From assembly GCA_035651955.1 (NCBI GenBank), contig DASRES010000087.1, positions 1-41,896 of the forward strand: 41,896 nucleotides of DNA. Direction: 5' to 3'. Positions 23,853 through 31,671 of the stretch are shown in pieces (within the stretch, counting starts at the first letter, position 1; every line of letters begins with the position of its first letter). The stretch is from Acidimicrobiia bacterium. GTDB taxonomy: Bacteria > Actinomycetota > Acidimicrobiia > IMCC26256 > JAMXLJ01. The notes beneath the pieces are model-generated. The model was given only the letters and a program-made list of their open reading frames with translations, made no database searches and was not told the origin of the DNA. A program made the translations under genes and the position numbers.

Positions 23853-25343
23853 ATGCCCGACCCGTCAACACCCGACGACGAGCGCGCGCGCCGTCAGGCC
23901 GACGTCGACGACCTGCGCGCGCGCGGCGTCGATCCGTACCCGGTGCGCTTCGACCGTGACCGCACGCTCGCACAGCTGCGCGACGAGTTCGGCGGGCTCG
24001 GGCCCGGTGAGGAGACCGGCGTCGAGGTCCGCGTCGCCGGCCGGATCATGCTGCTGCGTCGGCAGGGGAAGCTGACGTTCGCGACGATCCGCGACCGCGA
24101 CGGGTCGGTGCAGCTGTTCGTGTCGCGCGCCGTGATCGGCGAGGAGGCACACGAGGCGTTCGACCGCCTCGACCTCGGCGACTGGGTCGGCGTCCACGGC
24201 ACGGTGATGACGACGAAGAAGGGCGAGCTGTCGGTCAAGGTCGAGTCGTTCGTGCTGCTCGCCAAGGCCGTGCGCCCGTTGCCCGACAAGTGGCACGGGC
24301 TCACGGACGTCGACACGCGCTTCCGCCAGCGCTACGTCGACCTCGTCGTCAACGAGGACGCGCGGCGTGTCTTCGCGATCCGCAGCGCGGCGATCACCGA
24401 GATCCGGCGGTTCCTGACCGAGCGCGGGTACGTCGAGGTCGAGGGGCCCGTCCTGCAGCTGGAGGCCGGCGGTGCGAACGCGCGCCCGTTCGTCGCGCAC
24501 CACAACGCGCTCGACCTCGACCTGTTCCTGCGCGTCGCGCTCGAGCTGCACCTCAAGCGGCTGATCGTCGGCGGGCTCGAGAAGGTGTTCGAGATCGGGC
24601 GCGTGTTCCGCAACGAGGGCGTCGACACCAGCCACAACCCCGAGTTCACGATGCTCGAGCTCTACGAGGCGTTCGTCGACTACCGCGAGATGATGACGCT
24701 GACCGAGGAGCTCGTCGCGTCGGCGGCGCGCGCCGCGCTCGGCACGACCGTCGTCCCGCTCGCGGGGCGCGACGTCGACCTCGCGCCCCCGTGGCCGCGC
24801 GTCGCGATGCTGGACCTGATCGAGAAGCACGCGGGCGTGCGCGTCCACCCGTCGCAGCCCGTCGACGAGCTGCGCGTCACGCTCGAGCGGCTCGGTCTCG
24901 GGTACGACCCGGCCTGGGGATCGGGTCGGCTCGTCGTCGAGATCTACGACGAGCGCGTCGAGCCCGAGATCGTCGAGCCGGTCATCGTCACCGACCATCC
25001 GCTCGAGGTGTCCCCGCTCGCGCGCGTCCACCGGGACGACCCCCTGCTCGTCGAGCGCTTCGAGGCCGTCGTCGCCGGACGCGAGCTCGCCAACGCGTTC
25101 AGCGAGCTGAACGACCCCGTCGACCAGCGACGCCGCTTCGAGGAGCAGGCCCGGCGGCGCGCCGCGGGCGACGAGGAGGCGGGCGGCGTCGACGAGGACT
25201 ACGTGCGCGCGCTCGAGTACGGCATGCCGCCCACCGGCGGGCTCGGCATCGGGATCGACCGTCTCGTCATGCTGCTCGCCGGCGTGACGTCCATCCGCGA
25301 GGTCATCCTCTTCCCGACCCTGCGTCCCGAGCCCCGTACCTGA
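23853..25343 (+). CDS. lysS: Lysyl-tRNA synthetase, class II
   Basis: A 496-aa enzyme that charges tRNA-Lys. The N-terminal OB-fold anticodon-binding domain (about 45-145, VRVAGRIMLLRRQGKLTFATIRD) is followed by the class II core. Motif 1 is around YVEVEGPVLQ, motif 2 is FEIGRVFRNEGVDTSHNPEF, and motif 3 is GLGIGIDRLVMLLAG. The AGGANARPF and HHNALDLDLFLR stretches for lysine and ATP are present. Length is normal. ATG 23853 is preferred to GTG 23844 because a -10 box covers the latter. Two hairpins flank the gene (23792-23838 and 25362-25405), so it is probably monocistronic. Confidence 0.95.
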   Translation: MPDPSTPDDERARRQADVDDLRARGVDPYPVRFDRDRTLAQLRDEFGGLGPGEETGVEVRVAGRIMLLRRQGKLTFATIRDRDGSVQLFVSRAVIGEEAHEAFDRLDLGDWVGVHGTVMTTKKGELSVKVESFVLLAKAVRPLPDKWHGLTDVDTRFRQRYVDLVVNEDARRVFAIRSAAITEIRRFLTERGYVEVEGPVLQLEAGGANARPFVAHHNALDLDLFLRVALELHLKRLIVGGLEKVFEIGRVFRNEGVDTSHNPEFTMLELYEAFVDYREMMTLTEELVASAARAALGTTVVPLAGRDVDLAPPWPRVAMLDLIEKHAGVRVHPSQPVDELRVTLERLGLGYDPAWGSGRLVVEIYDERVEPEIVEPVIVTDHPLEVSPLARVHRDDPLLVERFEAVVAGRELANAFSELNDPVDQRRRFEEQARRRAAGDEEAGGVDEDYVRALEYGMPPTGGLGIGIDRLVMLLAGVTSIREVILFPTLRPEPRT

Positions 25344-25361
25344 GCCGCCCTCCCCCGCCCG

Positions 25362-25405
25362 GTTGGTACACAAGTCGCGCTCAGGACCGCGAGTTGTGTA
25401 CCAAC
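25362..25405. terminator. 18-bp hairpin after lysS, copy A of a shared element
   Basis: Arm GTTGGTACACAAGTCGCG (25362-25379) pairs with 25388-25405 at 17 of 18 positions around an 8-nt loop. The same arm sequence recurs at 31608-31625. No U-run follows. It is likely a terminator or REP-like element. Confidence 0.6.
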
Positions 25406-25454
25406 GCGCCGCTCCGGGAGGGGTTGGCGGCGCGCACCGGGCGTGCGAAGATCC

Positions 25455-25470
25455 CTGACGCGCACGTCAG
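25455..25470 (+). promoter_or_regulatory. Short inverted repeat before the amidohydrolase operon
   Basis: CTGACG (25455-25460) and CGTCAG (25465-25470) form a 6-bp perfect dyad with a 4-nt spacer. The ribosome site AGGGGG follows 2-3 nt later, so this could be an operator or a leader hairpin next to the ribosome site. Confidence 0.3.
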
Positions 25471-25485
25471 TCAGGGGGTCCGGCG

Positions 25486-26691
25486 ATGGCGATGACGAAG
25501 CCGCTCGTGATCGACGCCGACGGCCACACGATGGAGCCCGACGACCTGTGGACGCAGCGGATGGACGCGTCGCGGTGGGGCGACTGGATCCCGCGCAAGG
25601 GCGTCGAGGACGGCTGCTACGAGATCACGTACACGGGGGGCGTCGTGCGCGCCGGCGGCCGGGAGCTGCAGGATCGGCTGGCCGCGGGCGCGGGCATCAC
25701 GCCGCAGCAGTTCTACGACCTGCTCGCGAGCCTGCGCGTCCCCGGCGGCTACGACCCGCACGCGCGCCTCGCCGACATGGATCGCGACGGCATCGACGTC
25801 GCGGTGCTGTACCCCAGCCAGGCGATGTTCTTCGGCCCGCTCGACCCGATCCCCGCGTTGCGCGACATCGACTTCGTGGCGGACTGCATCCGCGCGTACA
25901 ACGACTGGGTCGCCGAGTACTGCTCGGCCGCGCCGACGCGCCTGTTCGCGATGGCGGCCGTCCCACTGCAGGACGTCGACCGCGCGGTCGCCGAGTTGCA
26001 GCGCGCGGTGGACGACCTCGGGTTGCGCGGCGCGTTCATCCGCCCGTCTGCGTACGTCGACGAGTTGCCGTTGAGCCACCCGGTGTACGACCCGTTCTGG
26101 GCGGCCGCGCAGGAGCTCGACGTCCCGGTCGCGCTGCACCCCGGCGTGCACGTCGACACGCCCGGCGCGTGCCGCAAGTTCGGCCTCGTCGCCGACAGCG
26201 AGAACATGATGGTCACGAACTCGTCGGTGGACGAGCTGCACGGCGGATCGGGGCTCGGCCAGGCCGTCGGCAACACCGTCGACATGGTGGTGACGATGGG
26301 TCGCCTGCTCATGGGCGGGGTGTGCGAGCGGTTCCCGCGCTTGCGCTTCCTCTTCCTCGAGGCGGGTGGCGGGTGGATCCCGACCCAGCTCGAGCGCATG
26401 GACGAGCAGGTGAAGGCGTTCCCGCTCGAGAAGCGGTGGCTCAGCCTCCTGCCGAGCGAGTACTTCAAGCGCCAGTGCTACGCGGGCTTCGAGGCCGAGG
26501 AGTGGAACCTCGCCGCGTGCGCGCGGTGGCTCGGGGCGGACCGCGTGCTGTGGGCGTCGGACTATCCGCACCCCGAGTACCACCCCGGGGTCGCGAAGGA
26601 GGTCGAGGAGGCGATCGCCGAGCTCACCGACGACGAGCAGGCGCGCATCCTCGGGCGGAACGCCGTCGACGCCTACCGTCTGCCGCTGTGA
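25486..26691 (+). CDS. Amidohydrolase-2 family metal-dependent hydrolase
   Basis: A 401-aa TIM-barrel protein of the ACMSD/amidohydrolase-2 group. The N-terminal metal motif is IDADGHTMEP (Asp10/Asp12 and His14), a middle His is in VALHPGVH (about 222), and the C-terminal Asp is in WASDYPHPE (about 361). Members hydrolyse or decarboxylate aromatic acids and related compounds; many actinobacterial copies have unknown substrates. ATG 25486 has AGGGGG upstream. It is the first of three tightly overlapping genes (GTGA with the M24 gene, then ATGA with the M24-like gene), so the three products probably work in one catabolic pathway, for instance trimming and hydrolysing an amide or peptide-like compound. 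That pathway role is inference. Confidence 0.88.
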   Translation: MAMTKPLVIDADGHTMEPDDLWTQRMDASRWGDWIPRKGVEDGCYEITYTGGVVRAGGRELQDRLAAGAGITPQQFYDLLASLRVPGGYDPHARLADMDRDGIDVAVLYPSQAMFFGPLDPIPALRDIDFVADCIRAYNDWVAEYCSAAPTRLFAMAAVPLQDVDRAVAELQRAVDDLGLRGAFIRPSAYVDELPLSHPVYDPFWAAAQELDVPVALHPGVHVDTPGACRKFGLVADSENMMVTNSSVDELHGGSGLGQAVGNTVDMVVTMGRLLMGGVCERFPRLRFLFLEAGGGWIPTQLERMDEQVKAFPLEKRWLSLLPSEYFKRQCYAGFEAEEWNLAACARWLGADRVLWASDYPHPEYHPGVAKEVEEAIAELTDDEQARILGRNAVDAYRLPL

Positions 26692-27890
26692 GCACGCGCG
26701 AGACCGGGACCGCCGCGATCGACTTCGACGCGCCGCCCGTCGACTTCGCGCGCCTGCACCACGATCGCGTCGCCAAGCTGCGCGGCGCGATGCAGGCAAA
26801 CGGCGTCGACTCGCTCGTGCTCCTCGGCCAGTCCAACGTCGTGTACGCCACGGGTGCGCGCGCGCCGGCGGCCGACTCGTCGCTCGCCGCGCACCGTCGC
26901 ATGGTCGCGATCGTCGAGGCCGGCGACGCGTCGCCGCACCTCTACACGTCGTTCCCTGACGGTGTGCCTGGCGACCTGCCCGTTGACCACGTGCACGACG
27001 GCCTCCTCGTCGAGACCGACGCGGGCGCGGCCGAGCTCGTCGTGCGTTGGCCACGTGGTCGCGTCGCGCTCGACGAGTACACGATGCCGCTGCTGCGCGC
27101 GCTCGACGGGCGCGAGGTGCTCGACGCCACGGCCGTGACGAGCGCGGCGAAGATCGTGAAGACGGCCGACGAGATCGCGCTCATCCGCACCGCCGAGCTG
27201 CTCAACGAGGCGGCCATGCGCGACGTCGAGCCGCTCGTGCAGCCCGGCGTTCACGCGACGGAGCTGAGCGGCCGGTTCCTCCGCCGGATCTTCGAGCTCG
27301 GCGCGACCGCGAACACGGTGGACCCGATCTTCCAGCTCATGCCGCACTCGATCGACGACGGTCCGTACAGCGCGACCGGCGACCTCGTCTTCCCGACGGT
27401 CACGCGCGACGTCGTGCTGCAGCGTGGCGACGTCGTGTGGGTCGACACCGGCATCAACTACCACGGCTACGCGTCGGACTTCGGCCGGACGTGGATCGTG
27501 GGGCAGGAGCCGACCGCCCGGCAGCGCGACCAGTTCGCGCGTTGGCGCGAGGTGATCACGCGCGTCAGCGACGTCGTGCGGCCCGGCGCGTCCGCCGCAG
27601 ATCTCGTGCGCGCAGCCGGCGAGGTGTACGGACGCCGCCCGTGGCCCGCGCACCTGTACCTCGGTCACGGCATCGGCACCGACAGCGCCGAGATGCCGCT
27701 CGTCGGGACGGACCTCGGCCTCGACTTCGACGAGACGTTGGTGCTCGCGGCCGGGATGATCGTGGTGCTCGAGCCGATCGCGTGGGAGGACGGCCACGGC
27801 GGATTTCGCGCCGAGGAGATCCTCGCCGTCACCGACGACGGCTGCGAGCCCCTGACCCACTACCACTACTGGCCGTTCGAGACATCATGA
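26688..27890 (+). CDS. M24-family metallopeptidase (Xaa-Pro aminopeptidase/creatinase fold)
   Basis: A 400-aa protein with an N-terminal creatinase-type domain (about 25-150) and a pita-bread catalytic domain (about 165-395). All five dinuclear metal ligands are present: Asp253 and Asp264 (VDTGINYHGYASDFGRTW), His327 (YLGHGIGTD), Glu362 (VVLEPIAW) and Glu376 (GFRAEEIL). It should cleave an N-terminal residue before proline or act on a related amide. GTG 26688 overlaps the amidohydrolase stop (GTGA) and its own stop overlaps the start of the next gene (ATGA). The third gene product is a relative that has lost most ligands. Confidence 0.92.
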   Translation: MSTRETGTAAIDFDAPPVDFARLHHDRVAKLRGAMQANGVDSLVLLGQSNVVYATGARAPAADSSLAAHRRMVAIVEAGDASPHLYTSFPDGVPGDLPVDHVHDGLLVETDAGAAELVVRWPRGRVALDEYTMPLLRALDGREVLDATAVTSAAKIVKTADEIALIRTAELLNEAAMRDVEPLVQPGVHATELSGRFLRRIFELGATANTVDPIFQLMPHSIDDGPYSATGDLVFPTVTRDVVLQRGDVVWVDTGINYHGYASDFGRTWIVGQEPTARQRDQFARWREVITRVSDVVRPGASAADLVRAAGEVYGRRPWPAHLYLGHGIGTDSAEMPLVGTDLGLDFDETLVLAAGMIVVLEPIAWEDGHGGFRAEEILAVTDDGCEPLTHYHYWPFETS

Positions 27891-28912
27891 CGAACGAGCA
27901 CCTGCAGCGGTGCCTCGACGAGATGGCGCGCGACGACGTGGACGTCCTCGTGCTCGGACGCGAGGCGAACGCGCGGTACGTCTCGGGCGCGACGCGGCTG
28001 TGGCTCGCGGGCACGCGGCCGTTCGGGCCCGGGTGCGTCGTCGTCCGCTCGACGGGCGCGGTGCACCTCCTCAGCGGGACGGACGATCTGGTCCCGCTTC
28101 CGCGTGACCGCCTGTTCCCGATGAGCTGGAGCCCGGGGAACATCGTGCGCGCGCTGACCGCGATCCCGGGCGTCGCCGACGCGCACCGCATTGCTGTCGA
28201 CTCGCTCACCCCCGGGTTCGACGGGCTGCTGCGCGACGCGCTGCCGGACGCCCGGCTCGTCGACGGCTCCGACCTCGTCGCGCGGGTGCGCCGCTTCAAG
28301 ACCGCGGACGACGTCGTCGCGATCCGCGACGCGGTCGCGGTCGCCGAGCATGCGCTGTCGTGCGCGCTCGGTTCGCTGCGTCCCGGCGTCCGCGAGCGCG
28401 ACCTCGTCGGCGCGTTCGTCGAGGCGTCGTCCGAGCAGGGCGTGACGACACCCGCGTTCGACCCGGTGTTCTCCGTGGTGGTCGACGGCTCGGCGCGCGC
28501 GTTCGCGACGGCCCGCACGGTCGCCGCCGGCGACCTCGTCGACGCGACCGTCGGCGTGCTCGCGCACGGCTGGGAGGGACGGCTCGCGCGGACGTGGGTG
28601 TGCGGCGAGCCCGGCGACGCGCCGCGGGACGCGTGGCGGGCGTGGACGAACCAGCGCGACCGGATCGTCCCGCTCGTACGTCCGGGCACGCGCGTGGGCG
28701 ATCTCCAATGCGGCGACGGCGTCGAGATCCGTGGCGTCGGGACGGGCGACGAGCTGCTCGACGACGACGTCACGCTCGCGCCCGGCATCGTCGTCGCGGT
28801 CTCGATCCGTCACGCGGGCGTCCACGTGGAGGACACGCTGCTCGTCACCGAGACCGGTTACGAACGGCTCACGACGTTCCCGTACGGCCCCCTGGCCGAC
28901 GCGGCGTCCTGA
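27887..28912 (+). CDS. Degenerate M24-fold protein, probably non-catalytic
   Basis: A 341-aa relative of the preceding protein, with both the creatinase-type N-terminal domain (LQRCLDEMARDDVDVLVL) and the pita-bread domain (FKTADDVVAIRDAVAVAEHAL). Of the five metal ligands only Asp219 (DLVDAT) and Glu315 (VHVEDTLL) remain. The second Asp is Arg232 or shifted to Glu230, the GHGIG His is Arg282 (IRGVG), and the LEP Glu is Ser306. It is about 60 aa shorter. ATG 27887 overlaps the upstream stop (ATGA). M24 creatinase-type enzymes work as dimers, so this could be a regulatory or substrate-binding partner of the active copy. Alternatively it has taken a different reaction. Confidence 0.8.
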   Translation: MTNEHLQRCLDEMARDDVDVLVLGREANARYVSGATRLWLAGTRPFGPGCVVVRSTGAVHLLSGTDDLVPLPRDRLFPMSWSPGNIVRALTAIPGVADAHRIAVDSLTPGFDGLLRDALPDARLVDGSDLVARVRRFKTADDVVAIRDAVAVAEHALSCALGSLRPGVRERDLVGAFVEASSEQGVTTPAFDPVFSVVVDGSARAFATARTVAAGDLVDATVGVLAHGWEGRLARTWVCGEPGDAPRDAWRAWTNQRDRIVPLVRPGTRVGDLQCGDGVEIRGVGTGDELLDDDVTLAPGIVVAVSIRHAGVHVEDTLLVTETGYERLTTFPYGPLADAAS

Positions 28913-28924
28913 CCCGTCACCCCG

Positions 28925-28971
28925 TTCATGCGTCGCTCGTTGTCGCTCTACGACGCTGAACGACGCATGAA
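28925..28971. terminator. Long imperfect hairpin between convergent genes
   Basis: TTCATGCGTCG (28925-28935) pairs perfectly with CGACGCATGAA (28961-28971). The stem continues inward, with two mismatches and two G-U pairs, to the loop at 28946-28950. It lies between the ends of the M24-like gene and the pyruvate kinase gene, so it can serve both. Confidence 0.6.
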
Positions 28972-28982
28972 GGTTCCGGGGG

Positions 28983-30392
28983 TCAGGCGCGCACCACGCG
29001 GACGAGGTCGGTCGTGCCGGCACCGCTCCCGGGTGAGCCGGCGACGACCGCGACGAGCCGCCCCTGCTGCACGAGCCCGGCGGCGCGCGCGTCGTCGATC
29101 GCGCGCTCGACGACGTCGTCCGTGTCGCCGCTCTCGCTGCCCCGGCACGCCTGCACGCCCCACGTCACGCCGAGACCGGCGAGCACGTGCTCGGAGGGTG
29201 ACAGCGCGACGATCGGCACCCGCGGCCGGAACGCGGCCAGCCGGCGTGGCGTCGCTCCCGTACGGGTCGGGCTGAGGATCGCGGCGACGCCCAGGTCCTC
29301 GGCCGCCGCGATCGCCGCGTGCGCGACCGCCCATCCCGTCGCGTCGTCACCGCCGAGCGCGCCGGCCGGTGTCGCGCGCGCACGGGGCCACGCCTCGGCC
29401 GCCACCGCGACGCGTGCCATCGTCGTGACCGTCTGGACGGGATACGCGCCGACCGCGGTCTCCTCCGACAGCATCAGCGCGTCCGTCCCGTCGAGCACCG
29501 CGTTCGCGACGTCCGTCACCTCGGCACGCGTCGGCAGCGGCGCGTCCGTCATCGACTCGAGCATCTGCGTCGCGGTGATGACGGGCGTCCCCGACAGGTT
29601 GCACACCTGGATGATCTCCTTCTGCAGCAACGCGACGCGCGCCAGGTCGACCTGGATCCCGAGGTCACCGCGCGCCACCATCACCGCGTCGGCCGCGGCG
29701 ACGATCGCGGTGAGGTCGCCGAGCGCCGCGCGCGTCTCGATCTTCGCGACGAGCTGCGGGGGCCGCGGATGCGCACTGACACGACGGCGCATCGCGGCGA
29801 CGTCGTCCGCCGATCGGACGAACGACAGGCCGACGAAGTCGGCGCCGATCGCGGCCGCCATGTCGAGCGCGGCCTCGTCGGCTGCCGTGAACGGCGGGAC
29901 GCGCCGCTCGGCACCGGGCACGAACATGCCCTTGCGGGACCGCAGGGCGCCGCCGCGCACGACGTCGGTCACGACGTCGTCGCCGTCGACGCGCGTGACG
30001 TGGAGCGCGATCGCGCCGTCGGCCAGGTAGATGTCGTCGCCGGGTCCGACGAACGACGCGAGCTCGGGGATCGTCGTCGCGACCCGGCCGGCGTCGCCCG
30101 GGCCTTCCGTCGGGCCGAGCACGAAGATCGCTCCCGGTTCGAGCTCGACCTCGCCGTCGACGACCGCACCCGTGCGCATCTTCGGTCCCGGCAGGTCGAC
30201 GAGCACGCCGACGGTCACGCCGACCGTGCCGGCCTGCTCACGCGCGGTCGCCGCCGTCGCGACGTGGACGTCGGGCCGGTCGTGCGCCGCGTTCAGACGG
30301 ACGACGTCCGCACCCGCCTCGACCACGCCGCGCACGGTCGCCGGATCGCGCGTCGCGGGACCGAGCGTGGCCACGATGCGGGTGCGGCGCAT
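28983..30392 (-). CDS. pyk: Pyruvate kinase family protein with potassium-independent signature
   Basis: A 469-aa enzyme of normal length that makes pyruvate and ATP from phosphoenolpyruvate and ADP. The TIM-barrel active site is visible: Arg32 and Asn34 (RLNAAH), Lys217-Glu219 (VAKIET), Asp243 (ARGDLG) and TQMLESM. The position equal to rabbit Glu117 is Lys71 (PGPKMRTG), the known mark of potassium-independent pyruvate kinases. The K+-site residues Ser76 and Thr113 are Ala36 and Leu67. The usual DTKGP is DLPGP. The C-terminal domain (about 345-465) is present. ATG 30392 has no ribosome site; GACGAT lies 6 nt upstream. It may be one of two paralogues in the genome, so pyk is a family-level symbol. 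Confidence 0.88.
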   Translation of the reverse strand: MRRTRIVATLGPATRDPATVRGVVEAGADVVRLNAAHDRPDVHVATAATAREQAGTVGVTVGVLVDLPGPKMRTGAVVDGEVELEPGAIFVLGPTEGPGDAGRVATTIPELASFVGPGDDIYLADGAIALHVTRVDGDDVVTDVVRGGALRSRKGMFVPGAERRVPPFTAADEAALDMAAAIGADFVGLSFVRSADDVAAMRRRVSAHPRPPQLVAKIETRAALGDLTAIVAAADAVMVARGDLGIQVDLARVALLQKEIIQVCNLSGTPVITATQMLESMTDAPLPTRAEVTDVANAVLDGTDALMLSEETAVGAYPVQTVTTMARVAVAAEAWPRARATPAGALGGDDATGWAVAHAAIAAAEDLGVAAILSPTRTGATPRRLAAFRPRVPIVALSPSEHVLAGLGVTWGVQACRGSESGDTDDVVERAIDDARAAGLVQQGRLVAVVAGSPGSGAGTTDLVRVVRA

Positions 30393-30477
30393 GCACCCAT
30401 CGTCCACCGTGGCCCGGCGCGACCGGTGGATGAGTGGGACAATCGATCGAGGTTCACCCGCGGCGTGAGGAGCAGGC

Positions 30478-31569
30478 ATGGACGCGCACGACGACGACCT
30501 CCGGTCGGGCACGCTCGACGAGCTCGCCGAGACGATCTCCGATGCCGACAAGCGCGACGCGATCCACGCGGTGCGGTCGGTCGGCGACACCTTGTTCACG
30601 TGGAACTACGAGCAGAGCCGTCCCGCCCTCGTGAAGCTGTACGAGAAGGCAAAGACGTCCATGTGGAACGTCGCGACGGACATCGACTGGGACATCGACG
30701 TCGACCCGTGGAAGATCGCACGCGACCCGAACAACCCGATGAACACGACGATGGTGATCGACCGCGTGGGGACACCGTTCGAGAAGCTCACCGAGGACGA
30801 GTGGTACGACCTCGGTGCCGCCGCCCAGGCCTGGACGCTGTCGCAGTTCATGCACGGCGAGCAGGGCGCGCTCATCTGCACGGCGAAGATCGTCGAGCAG
30901 GTGCCGTGGATCGACGCCAAGTACTACGCGGCGACCCAGGTGATGGACGAGGCGCGCCACGTCGAGGTGTACGCGCGCTACCTGAAGACCAAGCTCGCGC
31001 ACGAGTTCCCGATCAACCTGCACCTGCGCGCGCTGCTCGACGACGTCGTGTCCGACCCGCGCTGGGACATGACGTACCTCGGCATGCAGATCATGATCGA
31101 AGGGCTCGCGCTCGCCGCGTTCGGCTTCCAGTACCAGACGTCGCCCGACCCGCTGCTCAAGCAGATCACGCGCTACGTCATGGCCGACGAGGCCCGCCAC
31201 GTCGCGTTCGGCGTGCTGTCGCTCCAGGAGGCGTATCGCGAGCTCAGCGGCGCCGAGATCCGCGAGCGCCAGGAGTTCTGCTACGAGGCCGCCGTGAAGA
31301 TGCGCGACCGCTTCCTCACGCAGGAGGTGTGGGAGTGGGCCGGGCTGCCCGTCCGCGAGTGCTGCGATGTCATGCTGCACTCCGAGATGCAGCGGGAGTT
31401 CCGCAAGCTGCTGTTCTCGAAGATCGTCCCGAACCTGAAGAAGCTCGGGCTCCTCGACGCCGGCGACGGTTGGCTGCGGGCGCGCTTCGGCGAGCTCGGC
31501 GTCCTGCAATTCGAGGACTGGGAGGACACCGGCGCGGAGTACGAGCGCATGCAGCTCGAGACCGCGTGA
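30478..31569 (+). CDS. Ferritin-like diiron protein (ribonucleotide reductase R2-like fold)
   Basis: A 363-aa soluble helical protein. The carboxylate-bridged diiron site is complete: Glu128 (FMHGEQGAL), Glu158 and His161 (DEARHVEVY), Glu208 (MIEGLALAA), Glu238 and His241 (DEARHVAFG), that is, E-x29-ExxH twice. Such sites activate oxygen; relatives include R2 subunits, aromatic N-oxygenases and uncharacterised actinobacterial ferritin-like proteins. No large RNR subunit, reductase or ferredoxin is nearby, so an R2 role is unlikely and the substrate is unknown. ATG 30478 has the ribosome site GAGGAG, and GACAAT about 35 nt further up may be its -10. A shared-type hairpin follows it. Confidence 0.85.
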   Translation: MDAHDDDLRSGTLDELAETISDADKRDAIHAVRSVGDTLFTWNYEQSRPALVKLYEKAKTSMWNVATDIDWDIDVDPWKIARDPNNPMNTTMVIDRVGTPFEKLTEDEWYDLGAAAQAWTLSQFMHGEQGALICTAKIVEQVPWIDAKYYAATQVMDEARHVEVYARYLKTKLAHEFPINLHLRALLDDVVSDPRWDMTYLGMQIMIEGLALAAFGFQYQTSPDPLLKQITRYVMADEARHVAFGVLSLQEAYRELSGAEIRERQEFCYEAAVKMRDRFLTQEVWEWAGLPVRECCDVMLHSEMQREFRKLLFSKIVPNLKKLGLLDAGDGWLRARFGELGVLQFEDWEDTGAEYERMQLETA

Positions 31570-31606
31570 GCGCGCGCGGGTAGAACGCGCGCCTCACCTA
31601 CCGCCG

Positions 31607-31652
31607 CGTTGGTACACAAGTCGCGGTCATAGGCGCGACTTGTGTACCAACG
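31607..31652. terminator. Perfect 19-bp hairpin, copy B of the shared element
   Basis: CGTTGGTACACAAGTCGCG (31607-31625) pairs perfectly with 31634-31652 around an 8-nt loop. The arm equals that of the hairpin at 25362-25405. It lies between the convergent diiron protein and dehalogenase genes, fitting a bidirectional terminator, but there is no U-run. Confidence 0.65.
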
Positions 31653-31671
31653 GCGCGACCGGGTGGCCGTC

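Noticed and set aside
25362-31652. Twin palindromes as ends of an insertion element or as attachment sites
   Set aside because: The 6.2 kb between them carries ordinary housekeeping-type genes (amidohydrolase, M24, pyruvate kinase, diiron protein) and no transposase or integrase, and there are no target duplications.
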